This document shows positions 36,199 through 44,547 of a stretch of 64,000 nt of DNA, piece by piece (position 1 is the first letter of the stretch; the number at the start of each line of letters is the position of its first letter). The position numbers and the translations under genes were made by a program. Origin of the DNA: Vibrio plantisponsor (GTDB lineage: Bacteria > Pseudomonadota > Gammaproteobacteria > Enterobacterales > Vibrionaceae); assembly GCF_013041605.1 (NCBI RefSeq), contig NZ_JABEQC010000015.1:1-64000 (forward strand). Direction: 5' to 3'. The notes under the pieces are model-generated. The model was not told the DNA's origin. It did no database searches and worked only from the letters and a program-made list of their open reading frames with translations.

Positions 36199-36821
36199 TT
36201 AAGGTGTTTAAAAGCTTCATCATGTCTGTTTGTCTAGGCTTTATGGCTACAACTAGCGTGTTAGCGCAAGTGACGGATTTGACCTCGTTGCAAGCTCAGC
36301 TTCAGCAGTCTCCGATTGTTCGTGGTGATTTTGCTCAAAGCCGCACCTTAGCCATGTTTGAACAACCTTTAGTATCAGAAGGCTCATTTCTGCTTGAAAG
36401 ACAACACGGGTTACTGTGGCAGCAAAACACTCCGTTTCCTGTCAACTTGGTTTTAACACAGGACAAGTTACGCCAAACTTTCGCCAACCAACCCGCTCAA
36501 GTCATTACGGCCAAAGAAAACCCGATGGCGTTTTACTTCAGCAAAATCTTTTTGTCCGTTTTCCATGGCGATACAGAACAACTTCAGAGTCAGTTTGATC
36601 TGCAGTTTTCACCTCAGAATGAACACTGGCAGTTAGTTCTGAAACCAAAAGAAGCACCGCTGAATGCAGTGTTCAAATCGATCGTTTTGCAAGGCAATCA
36701 AGATATTGATTCATTGGTTTTAGAAGAAGTAAGAGGCGACAAAACGGAAATCACCTTCACTAATCAAACGCACCAACCTGAGAGTTTAACGGATGCTGAA
36801 CAAGCTCAGTTCCAGTTTTAA
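36195..36821 (+). CDS. apeL: LolA-like periplasmic carrier of the aryl polyene cluster
   Basis: A 208-residue LolA-family protein. The start at 36195 makes an ATGA junction with the thioesterase stop and begins a signal peptide (MIKVFKSFIMSVCLGFMATTSVLA, cut before QVTDLTS). The fold signature DLTSLQAQLQQSPIVRGDFAQSR matches LolA-type proteins. It is only weakly similar to the housekeeping LolA encoded at 4501 in this window. It probably carries the lipid-like polyene conjugate through the periplasm, working with the MMPL exporter that follows. Also overlaps the exporter gene by 29 bases. Confidence 0.85.
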   Translation: MIKVFKSFIMSVCLGFMATTSVLAQVTDLTSLQAQLQQSPIVRGDFAQSRTLAMFEQPLVSEGSFLLERQHGLLWQQNTPFPVNLVLTQDKLRQTFANQPAQVITAKENPMAFYFSKIFLSVFHGDTEQLQSQFDLQFSPQNEHWQLVLKPKEAPLNAVFKSIVLQGNQDIDSLVLEEVRGDKTEITFTNQTHQPESLTDAEQAQFQF

Positions 36822-39117
36822 TCATTCCAAGCTGGCGATAATCTGGCTTGTTTTGGTGATACTAAGCTGCGCCCTACTGTTGAAACAGTGGGGCTTTAGC
36901 TCATCTGTACCCATTGAAACGGACATCATGAAGCTGCTTCCTCAAAGCCGCCAAGATCCGTTGGCTCAAGTGGCGTTTGATAGAGTCACCAGTAGTGTTA
37001 GTGACAAGGTGGTGTTTGTCCTTAAAGGCCGTAACGATCAGCAACTGTTTGCTGCTGCTGAAAGTTTACAAGATTCACTCTCAAGCCTGAGCGAATTTTC
37101 CCAAGTTTCCGGCAAAATTGATCAACAAAAGCAAAACGCTTGGAGCCGTTACTACTTCTCCCATCGTTTTCAGTTTTTAACCGACGAGCAGCGAACTCGT
37201 CTTGAACTCGCTCCAGAACAGCAAGTTCAGAAAGTGATTCAGACCATTTATAACCCTTTTTCCGGCGTTACCGGTTCAGAACTAAGCAGTGATCCGTTTT
37301 TGCTGTTTCGTGATTACTTAAGTCACTTAAACCAGCTGACAACGCAATTTCAGATCCAGCAAGGTTTCCTCACGACGCAATTTCAAAACGATACTTATGT
37401 GTTGATAACAGCGACGTTGGCAGATTCACCCTACAGTATGTCTGCACAGCAAGTTGTGCCCAAATTGAAGAGCTTGGAGCAGACGCTAAAAGCACAATAC
37501 GATGTGGATAGCGCACACACCGGCGTGTTGTTTTATGCCGACTTTGGCACTCAAAGTGCGAAATCGGAAATCAGCACCATTGGTTTGTTCTCCCTACTCG
37601 GCGTTGTCGTCATTGTCCTGTTTGTCTTTCGCAGTGCTGCACCTCTGTTATTGGCACTGCTTTCCATCAGCGTTGGGCTTTTAGTTGCACTTGTTGCGAC
37701 CACCGCCATCTTCGGCAAAGTGCATCTGTTCAGTTTGGTATTTGGCGCAAGCTTGATCGGTGTTTCTATCGACTACGCGTTTCACTATCTGACTGACCGC
37801 CTTGCGGCACAAGACAAATGGGATAGCATCCAAGGGCTGAAACATATCTTCACTGCGATTACTCTTGGTTTGATTACCAGCTTAATTGGCTACTTAGGTT
37901 TATTAGTTGCGCCATTTCCCGGTTTACAGCAACTGGCGCTATTCTCAGCCATCGGTTTAATTGCGGCCTACGCTACTGTTGTCGCTTGGTATCCCATCCT
38001 TGCACGCAAATCGACAGCAAATCGTCCGTTACCCGGCGAAATATTATGGCGTAGGTGGTTAGCAAAATGGCAAAAACGCAGTGTCAGAACTTCTCTACCT
38101 CTGGCGTTACTGATTTTCAGTGCCGTTCAATTAACGCAAGTGAACTACGACGATGACATTCGTCAGCTTCAAGCCATGCCTAAGGAACTTAAGCAGCAGG
38201 AAGAGTTAATTAATCAAGTCTCTGGTGTGAAATCGTCACAGCAGATGTTGGTGGTGCGCGCAGAGAGCGATGAACAGCTAGTGACAAAACTTGAACAGCT
38301 AGACCGCACACTTACGCAGTGGAAGCAGCAGCAAATAATCAGCGGCTATCAAAGTCTCAGTCAGTATCTACCCTCAATTGCGAGACAAGAATCCGACTAT
38401 CAACTGGTGAGCAACCTCTATCAGAATTATGGTCCCTCACTTTCTGAGTCTTTAAAGTTGTCAGCTCAACCTACGCTGAGTGAACCCATGATTCCGGTCA
38501 GTTTATCGGACTACCTCAATCAAAGCGTTTCGGAACCCATTCAGTTCCTTTATCTGGGTAGAATTGAGGATAGCGTCGCTTCTGTCGTCATGCTTAGAGA
38601 TGTGAGTAACGCTACTGAAATCATCGCTTTTAACAGCCAACGGGCTGACATCAGTTACTTGGATAAAGCAGGCGAAATCTCCGCCTTGTTTGGAGAATAC
38701 AGAACCAAAGTGATGGAGCTGTTAGCTGCAGCGTTGATCGGTATATCTTTGCTACTGGCTAAGCGTTATGGTGTCGCTCATACAATACGAATTGTCTTCC
38801 CATGCGTGGTTGCCTGCTTAGTCGGCATTGCAGTTACCACATTAACCGGTTCAACACTCAACTTGTTTAACCTGTTGGCCTTGGTGCTCGTTGTCGGGAT
38901 TGGTATTGACTACACGCTGTTTTTTGCCGAACAGGCACAAAGCCGGAGCACTTTATTGGCGATTACTCTGTCGGCGATGACCACCCTATTGTCATTTGGC
39001 TTGCTGTCACTGAGTGAAACTCACGCCATTCACAGTTTCGGCTTAACGACATTAAGCGGTATTTTCGTCGCCTGGCTGCTTTCACCATTAGCGATTAAGA
39101 GGCAAACAAATCAATGA
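36793..39117 (+). CDS. apeM: MMPL/RND-type exporter of the aryl polyene cluster
   Basis: A 774-residue inner-membrane exporter with two repeated halves, each a transmembrane segment, a periplasmic loop of about 200 residues and a block of five membrane segments (first block about 250-400, second about 630-770). Typical motifs are the FGASLIGVSIDYAFHYLTDR and LVVGIGIDYTLFFAEQA sequences, with the conserved Asp-Tyr pairs of the proton-relay region. It is expected to move the lipid-linked polyene from the inner membrane, like MMPL lipid transporters. It overlaps the next gene by ATGA. Confidence 0.92.
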   Translation: MLNKLSSSFNHSKLAIIWLVLVILSCALLLKQWGFSSSVPIETDIMKLLPQSRQDPLAQVAFDRVTSSVSDKVVFVLKGRNDQQLFAAAESLQDSLSSLSEFSQVSGKIDQQKQNAWSRYYFSHRFQFLTDEQRTRLELAPEQQVQKVIQTIYNPFSGVTGSELSSDPFLLFRDYLSHLNQLTTQFQIQQGFLTTQFQNDTYVLITATLADSPYSMSAQQVVPKLKSLEQTLKAQYDVDSAHTGVLFYADFGTQSAKSEISTIGLFSLLGVVVIVLFVFRSAAPLLLALLSISVGLLVALVATTAIFGKVHLFSLVFGASLIGVSIDYAFHYLTDRLAAQDKWDSIQGLKHIFTAITLGLITSLIGYLGLLVAPFPGLQQLALFSAIGLIAAYATVVAWYPILARKSTANRPLPGEILWRRWLAKWQKRSVRTSLPLALLIFSAVQLTQVNYDDDIRQLQAMPKELKQQEELINQVSGVKSSQQMLVVRAESDEQLVTKLEQLDRTLTQWKQQQIISGYQSLSQYLPSIARQESDYQLVSNLYQNYGPSLSESLKLSAQPTLSEPMIPVSLSDYLNQSVSEPIQFLYLGRIEDSVASVVMLRDVSNATEIIAFNSQRADISYLDKAGEISALFGEYRTKVMELLAAALIGISLLLAKRYGVAHTIRIVFPCVVACLVGIAVTTLTGSTLNLFNLLALVLVVGIGIDYTLFFAEQAQSRSTLLAITLSAMTTLLSFGLLSLSETHAIHSFGLTTLSGIFVAWLLSPLAIKRQTNQ

Positions 39118-39728
39118 AATGGCTAACCACACTCTTTGCTTGCCTATGGCTCAGTGGCTGTAGCTTGCAGCCTCAATCCTCTTCAACACAAGTGGAAATC
39201 GGTCAAGATGTTTGGGTAGAGCTGCCTTTACCCAATAAGCTGGAACAATCTCTTAGCGCGACACAATTGATATCCGCACAGTGGCAAGATGAGCAAGGCA
39301 ATACGCAAACTCAACAGTTACCAGTGCAGTTACTAATTGATGACCAGCATATCGTGCTAGCGGGATTTTCTTCATGGGGAACTCGATTGCTGTCATTAGA
39401 TTATGATGGTGAAAATATTTCCACCCAAGTGTTAAGCGGCCTAGAAAATACCCTTCCGAAACCGGAACAAGTGTTATTTAATCTGATGATCACCCTATGG
39501 CCTCGAAGTGCTTGGGAAGCACCTTTAAATAAGGTAAGGTGGTCAATCATTGATGACCCGCATCAACGCGTTATAAAGAACGAAGCTGGAGAGCCCGTAC
39601 TGATCATTAGCTATGCTGGAAAAACACCACTTGATGGTGATATTCAGTTTTTAAATAAGCCATTGAACTATGCGATCACGATCCAGACATTAAGTCATCA
39701 AGCTAAATTAACAACCTCAGAACAGTAG
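39114..39728 (+). CDS. apeN: DUF3261-type outer-membrane lipoprotein
   Basis: A 204-residue lipoprotein: MKWLTTLFACLWLSGCS with lipobox LSGC (Cys16). The rest is beta-rich (HIVLAGFSSWGTRLLSLDYDG) and resembles the DUF3261 lipoproteins regularly found beside MMPL exporters in aryl polyene clusters. By analogy to LolB it may receive the polyene conjugate from the LolA-like protein at the outer membrane; that is inference. Confidence 0.83.
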   Translation: MKWLTTLFACLWLSGCSLQPQSSSTQVEIGQDVWVELPLPNKLEQSLSATQLISAQWQDEQGNTQTQQLPVQLLIDDQHIVLAGFSSWGTRLLSLDYDGENISTQVLSGLENTLPKPEQVLFNLMITLWPRSAWEAPLNKVRWSIIDDPHQRVIKNEAGEPVLIISYAGKTPLDGDIQFLNKPLNYAITIQTLSHQAKLTTSEQ

Positions 39729-39738
39729 AAAAACCTAG

Positions 39739-40926
39739 ATGAATTCTTCAACTTCATTTCCAGTGTTTATTCATGATTGTGGTTTTCACTCTGCGCTAGG
39801 GAGTGAAGCGGTCGCTATTCACCAAGCGCTACAATCTGGGCAGTCAAAAGGCATGCTCATAGACAATGAGATTCTCAATACTCACACGTCCACAGTGATT
39901 GGGCGAGTTACTGAGGCGCTTCCACCAATTCCTCAGCCATTGTCACTGTATTCAACACGCAATAATCAGCTCGCTTTGTCTGCGCTTTTGCAGATCAAAA
40001 CCAGCGTTAAAGATGCTATTGAGCAATACGGTGCAGATCGAATTGCCGTCATTGTCGGCACCAGTACCTCTGGTATTTCCGATGGTGAAGTAGCCTATGC
40101 GGAAAAAATCAACCAAGGCGCATTCCCAGAAGACTATCACTACACCAAACAAGAGCTGGGTGACAGTGCGAATTTCGTGGCGGATTACTTCAACATCACC
40201 GGTCCTTGTTACACCATTTCAACCGCTTGTTCTTCCAGTGGCCGTGTTTTTATCAGTGCAAAACGTATGCTTCAAGCAGGCATCGTCGATGCTGTTGTGG
40301 TCGGTGGTGTCGATTCCATTTGTAAACTGACACTGAACGGGTTCAACGGCTTAGAAGCACTTTCGAATCAGCTTTGCCAGCCGTTTAGCGCAGACCGTTC
40401 AGGCATTAATATTGGTGAATCAGCCGCATTTATGTTGTTGAGCGCCAAACCAAGCCATATCGCTTTGTTGGGTGCAGGTGACAGCTCTGATGCACACCAT
40501 ATTTCCGCCCCTCACCCAGAAGGTAACGGAGCAGAACAAGCCATGCGCGCAGCACTTGAAGATGCAGGCCTTACGCCAAAAGATATCGGTTATATCAATG
40601 CTCATGGCACAGCAACCCCACTGAATGACAGTATGGAAAGCAAAGCCATCTATCGAGTATTTGGCGATAGTGTACCTGTTAGCTCAACCAAGCCTTTAAC
40701 GGGTCACACCCTTGGCGCTGCAAGTGCGACTGAAGCCGCTATCGCTTGGCACATTTTGCATCATCAATTACCGCTTCCTATGCAGCGTTGTGTCAACAAA
40801 GCAGACGACATTGAAATTGCACTGGTAGAAAGCGAACAATATCTGGGCGGAAAAGCCATTCTCAGTAACTCTTTTGCTTTTGGTGGCAACAACATCAGCT
40901 TAATTTTTGGATATTCCCATGACTGA
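39739..40926 (+). CDS. apeO: Beta-ketoacyl-ACP synthase (elongating KS)
   Basis: A 395-residue ketosynthase with an intact Cys-His-His triad: Cys164 in TISTACSSSGRV, His289 in NAHGTATP and His323 in LTGHTLGAAS. In the Xenorhabdus system ApeO pairs with the chain-length factor ApeC to extend the polyene by two-carbon units. It starts ten bases after the lipoprotein stop. It overlaps the dehydratase gene by eight bases. Confidence 0.92.
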   Translation: MNSSTSFPVFIHDCGFHSALGSEAVAIHQALQSGQSKGMLIDNEILNTHTSTVIGRVTEALPPIPQPLSLYSTRNNQLALSALLQIKTSVKDAIEQYGADRIAVIVGTSTSGISDGEVAYAEKINQGAFPEDYHYTKQELGDSANFVADYFNITGPCYTISTACSSSGRVFISAKRMLQAGIVDAVVVGGVDSICKLTLNGFNGLEALSNQLCQPFSADRSGINIGESAAFMLLSAKPSHIALLGAGDSSDAHHISAPHPEGNGAEQAMRAALEDAGLTPKDIGYINAHGTATPLNDSMESKAIYRVFGDSVPVSSTKPLTGHTLGAASATEAAIAWHILHHQLPLPMQRCVNKADDIEIALVESEQYLGGKAILSNSFAFGGNNISLIFGYSHD

Positions 40927-41383
40927 ACTACCTGCAATCGCAACACTGTTACCTCATGATAATCCAATGATTCTGGTTGACCGCGCTTTGTCTATCGGGG
41001 AGAAATCCATCCATAGCCAGGTGGATATTGATAAACATCTTATGTTCTTCAATGCCGAAACCAATACAGTACCGGCTTATGTAGGCATTGAGTTTATGGC
41101 GCAATCCATCGCGGCTTGGTCTGGCTATCAAGCATTACAAAAAGGCCAACAACCACCTATCGGATTTTTATTAGGCAGCCGTCGCTACACCACTGAGATT
41201 GACCAATTCACTCAGGGTCAGACACTGGATATCTTCGCTGAACAAGTGATGGAAGATAACGGAATGGCTGTTTTCTCCGGCCGTATAGAATACCAAGGGA
41301 ATACAATTGCTCAGTGCCAACTGAACGTTTATGTTCCTACACAAGAAAAATTACAAGAAATGAAAATTAGGAGTCATGTATGA
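40919..41383 (+). CDS. apeP: 3-hydroxyacyl-ACP dehydratase (FabA/FabZ-like)
   Basis: A 154-residue hot-dog dehydratase. I set the start at the ATG at 40919 (MTELPAIATLLPHDNPMILVDRA) in place of one four codons upstream. The HDNPMILVD element matches ApeP-type 3-hydroxyacyl-ACP dehydratases; it partners with ApeI. Together with the ketoreductase it creates the trans double bond after each extension. No enoyl reductase gene exists in the cluster, so double bonds are retained and a polyene results. Overlaps apeQ by four bases. Confidence 0.88.
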   Translation: MTELPAIATLLPHDNPMILVDRALSIGEKSIHSQVDIDKHLMFFNAETNTVPAYVGIEFMAQSIAAWSGYQALQKGQQPPIGFLLGSRRYTTEIDQFTQGQTLDIFAEQVMEDNGMAVFSGRIEYQGNTIAQCQLNVYVPTQEKLQEMKIRSHV

Positions 41384-42105
41384 CCCGACAAGTTCTCGTC
41401 ACTGGTGCCAGTAAGGGAATAGGCAAAGCAATTGCTGTTGCGCTAGGTAAAGATGGCTTCAACGTCGTCGTTCATTACATGGGAGACCAGAATGGTGCCC
41501 AAGCAACACTTGATACCATTGTTGAAAACGGCGGTTCAGGCCGATTGATCAGATTTGATATTAGTAATCGTGCAGAGTGCCGAAGCCAGATTGAAGCCGA
41601 CATTGCACAACACGGCGCTTACTACGGCGTTGTCAACAATGCGGGTATCACTCGTGATACAGCTTTCCCTGCTATGACAGAAGAAGAGTGGGACGGCGTT
41701 ATCCATACCAACCTCGACAGCTTCTACAATGTGCTTCATCCTTGTGTGATGCCTATGGTTCAACTTCGTAAAGGCGGACGCATTGTTACTTTAGCGTCAG
41801 TCTCCGGCATTGCGGGCAACCGTGGCCAAACCAACTACAGCGCAGCAAAAGCCGGTGTGATTGGTGCAACAAAATCACTGGCATTAGAGCTGGCAAAACG
41901 CAAAATCACCGTAAACTGTGTTGCTCCGGGTTTAATTGATACCGGCATGGTTGATGAACACGTCAAAGAACATGCACTTCCGCTTGTACCACTGCGTCGC
42001 ATGGGTGACCCAGAAGAAGTGGCAGGTCTGGTTAGTTATTTAATGTCTGATATCGCTGGATATGTCACTCGCCAAGTTATTTCTGTAAACGGAGGTCTCG
42101 TATGA
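41380..42105 (+). CDS. apeQ: 3-oxoacyl-ACP reductase (FabG-like ketoreductase)
   Basis: A 241-residue short-chain dehydrogenase. The NADPH-binding motif is TGASKGIG (8-15) and the catalytic residues are Ser140, Tyr153 and Lys157 (LASVSGIAGNRGQTNYSAAK), with the NNAG motif at 86-89. It reduces the beta-keto group of the growing chain. It overlaps its neighbours on both sides by four bases, typical of strict stoichiometry in this operon. Confidence 0.94.
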   Translation: MTRQVLVTGASKGIGKAIAVALGKDGFNVVVHYMGDQNGAQATLDTIVENGGSGRLIRFDISNRAECRSQIEADIAQHGAYYGVVNNAGITRDTAFPAMTEEEWDGVIHTNLDSFYNVLHPCVMPMVQLRKGGRIVTLASVSGIAGNRGQTNYSAAKAGVIGATKSLALELAKRKITVNCVAPGLIDTGMVDEHVKEHALPLVPLRRMGDPEEVAGLVSYLMSDIAGYVTRQVISVNGGLV

Positions 42106-43331
42106 ATCGCAGAGTTGTTGTAACCGGTATGTCCGGTGTGACGGCGTTCGGTAACAACTGGGAAAGTATCGAACCTCGTTTGCGCGCTTGTGAAAACGCC
42201 ACCCAGTACATGCCTTCTTATGAACAATATGACGGACTGAACACAAAACTGGCGGCACCGATCACTGATTTTGAATTACCGAAACACTACAAGCGCAAGC
42301 AAGTACGTGGTATGGGGCGCGTTTCTATGCTAGCAACCGTTGCCACAGAGAATGCACTGATTCAATCAGGCTTAATTGGTAACGAAGTGCTTACTAACGG
42401 TCAAACCGGTATTGCCTACGGCTCCTCAACGGGCAGTACTGATGCAGTGGGTGCGTTTGGTGTGATGCTAAATGAGAAAACCACCAGAGCGATTACCGCA
42501 ACAACTTATGTGCAAATGATGCCGCACACCACAGCCGTCAACGTAGGTCTGTTTTTCGGCCTTCGTGGTCGTGTAATTCCGACCAGCAGTGCTTGTACTT
42601 CTGGAAGCCAAGCCATTGGTTATGCGTATGAAGCGATTAAGCACGGATACCAGACCGTTATGGTCGCTGGCGGTGGTGAAGAACTTTGCCCTACCGAATC
42701 AGCGGTATTCGATACCCTATTCGCAACCAGTTTGAAAAACGATGCTCCGAAAACCACACCTAGCCCATACGATAGAAATCGTGACGGTCTGGTGATTGGC
42801 GAAGGTGCGGGCACGCTAGTTTTAGAAGAGTATGAACACGCCAAAGCTCGTGGTGCCAAAATCTACGCAGAAATCGTTGGCTTTGCCAGCAACTGCGATG
42901 CGGCTCATGTTACGCAGCCTCAAATGGAAACCATGCAGATTTGTATGGAGCTAGCACTGAAAGACGCGAACCTTTCTCCGGATAAAATTGGTTATGTATC
43001 TGCTCATGGCACAGCAACCGATCGCGGTGATATTGCAGAGAGCAACGCAACCGAGAAAGCGGTAGGAAGAGTGCCAATCAGTTCCCTAAAGAGCTACTTC
43101 GGTCATACGTTAGGTGCATGTGGTGCTGTGGAAGCTTGGTTGGGCCTAGAGATGATGCATACCGGTTGGTTTAACCCGACACTTAACCTTAATAACCTTG
43201 ACCCTGAGTGTGGCGATCTTGATTACATCACTGGCTCGGGTCGTGAAATGCAAATCGACTACCTGATGAGCAACAACTTCGCTTTCGGTGGTATTAATAC
43301 CTCGATTATCTTCAAACGAGTTGCCGACTAA
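42102..43331 (+). CDS. apeR: Beta-ketoacyl-ACP synthase (initiating KS)
   Basis: A 409-residue ketosynthase with Cys165 (TSSACTSGSQA), His302 (SAHGTATDRGD) and His335 (YFGHTLGAC), so it is catalytically complete. In the characterised Xenorhabdus cluster ApeR is a homodimeric KS thought to start chains from the aryl unit, separate from the ApeO-ApeC pair. It is the last gene of the operon, followed by a terminator at 43371-43407. Confidence 0.93.
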   Translation: MNRRVVVTGMSGVTAFGNNWESIEPRLRACENATQYMPSYEQYDGLNTKLAAPITDFELPKHYKRKQVRGMGRVSMLATVATENALIQSGLIGNEVLTNGQTGIAYGSSTGSTDAVGAFGVMLNEKTTRAITATTYVQMMPHTTAVNVGLFFGLRGRVIPTSSACTSGSQAIGYAYEAIKHGYQTVMVAGGGEELCPTESAVFDTLFATSLKNDAPKTTPSPYDRNRDGLVIGEGAGTLVLEEYEHAKARGAKIYAEIVGFASNCDAAHVTQPQMETMQICMELALKDANLSPDKIGYVSAHGTATDRGDIAESNATEKAVGRVPISSLKSYFGHTLGACGAVEAWLGLEMMHTGWFNPTLNLNNLDPECGDLDYITGSGREMQIDYLMSNNFAFGGINTSIIFKRVAD

Positions 43332-43370
43332 ACGTCAGCCATCTTTTTAAGCTTCAGTAGTATGTTTTAA

Positions 43371-43407
43371 AGCCGTCCTTGTTTCTCACATAAGGGCGGC
43401 TTTTTTG
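43371..43407 (+). terminator. Aryl polyene operon terminator
   Basis: GCCGTCCTT pairs with AAGGGCGGC (one mismatch) across a 12-base loop and is followed by TTTTTT. It ends the long rightward transcript 40 bases after apeR. Confidence 0.88.
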
Positions 43408-43462
43408 TCTCCACCTCTATACTTCAATAAAAATTGTTAACGGGATTGGATAATTAAATCAA

Positions 43463-43482
43463 TTTCGGGAACGTTACCGAAA
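43463..43482. promoter_or_regulatory. ScrR-type operator upstream of fructokinase
   Basis: A 20-bp palindrome TTTCGGGAACGTTACCGAAA with nine of ten base pairs matched, centred on the CpG typical of LacI-family operators, 50 bases before the fructokinase start. It shares GGGAACGTT with the sites at 46241 and 47526. Confidence 0.8.
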
Positions 43483-43532
43483 ACTAAATTATACTAACCG
43501 CATTTGAAAATAAGATTCGATGGAGAGACACA

Positions 43533-44453
43533 ATGAATACTGTGTGGGTAACAGGCGACGCTGTCGTTGATTTAATTCCTGACGGGGAAAACCATTATCT
43601 CAAATGCCCAGGCGGAGCTCCGGCAAACGTCGCAGTGGCGATAGCGCGTCTTGGTGGTCAAAGTGCGTTCTTTGGCAGAGTGGGAAATGACCCGCTGGGA
43701 AGATTTATGAACCAGACGCTTTCACAAGAACAAGTGGATAGCCGCTATCTTATCTTGGATAACGACCAGCGCACGTCTACAGTGGTGGTCGATCTGGATG
43801 ACAGCGGCGAACGCAGCTTCACTTTCATGGTGAAACCGAGCGCGGACCAGTTTCTGCAAACCAGTGACATCCCAAACTTCAAACAGGGTGACTGGCTGCA
43901 TGTATGCTCTATTGCTCTGGCGAATGAACCTAGCCGAAGCAGTACTTTTGAAGCGATTGAACGAATTAAAAAGGCTGGCGGAAGCTTTAGCTTCGACCCT
44001 AACCTTCGTCCGGAAGTCTGGCAGAAACCGCAAGAGATGATTGCAACAGTGATGCATGCAGTAGCGAACGCTGATGTGGTTAAGTTTTCAGAAGAAGAAC
44101 TTACCTTGCTTACACAGACCGACTCCATCGAACAAGGTTTGAATGCCATTAAAGCGTTGGAGATTCCTTTGGTGATCATCACTCAAGGCGCTAAAGGTGC
44201 ACTTGTCGTGACCAAGGAAAGCCAAACACTCGTCAGCAGTAAAGTAGTGAAACCCGTTGATACCACGGGTGCTGGTGATGCCTTTGTCGGTGGATTGTTG
44301 TACCAGCTTTCTCAAACGCCAGACTGGCAAGAAGCAGAGAACATTGCTCTTGCTGTCGAATGTGCTCACGGCTGTGGTGCCTTAGCAACCACACAGAAGG
44401 GCGCAATGACGGCTTTACCAAATCAACAAGCGTTGAAAGCGTTCCTTGAGTAA
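43533..44453 (+). CDS. scrK: Fructokinase (PfkB family)
   Basis: Phosphorylates the fructose set free from sucrose-6-phosphate. The 306-residue protein has the PfkB signatures: GGAPANVAVAIARLGG near the N-terminus and the C-terminal DTTGAGDAFVGG anion-hole motif with the catalytic aspartate. It is transcribed towards scrB and has its own operator. The start has GGAGAG in front of it. Confidence 0.93.
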   Translation: MNTVWVTGDAVVDLIPDGENHYLKCPGGAPANVAVAIARLGGQSAFFGRVGNDPLGRFMNQTLSQEQVDSRYLILDNDQRTSTVVVDLDDSGERSFTFMVKPSADQFLQTSDIPNFKQGDWLHVCSIALANEPSRSSTFEAIERIKKAGGSFSFDPNLRPEVWQKPQEMIATVMHAVANADVVKFSEEELTLLTQTDSIEQGLNAIKALEIPLVIITQGAKGALVVTKESQTLVSSKVVKPVDTTGAGDAFVGGLLYQLSQTPDWQEAENIALAVECAHGCGALATTQKGAMTALPNQQALKAFLE

Positions 44454-44483
44454 GCATTTAAAATAAGCGTTTTTAAATACAAC

Positions 44484-44509
44484 AAAGCCACCTATTACTA
44501 GGTGGCTTT
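44484..44509. terminator. Bidirectional terminator between scrK and scrB
   Basis: A perfect 11-bp stem AAAGCCACCTA / TAGGTGGCTTT with a TTAC loop lies between the two convergent genes and can end both transcripts. Confidence 0.85.
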
Positions 44510-44547
44510 CGTTTATCGGGCTTTAGTTTCTCTTTATCTACTCTCAG

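Noticed and set aside
36195..36821. Duplicate of the housekeeping lolA
   Set aside because: Only weak similarity to the lolA at 4501; context in the pigment operon points to a specialised relative.
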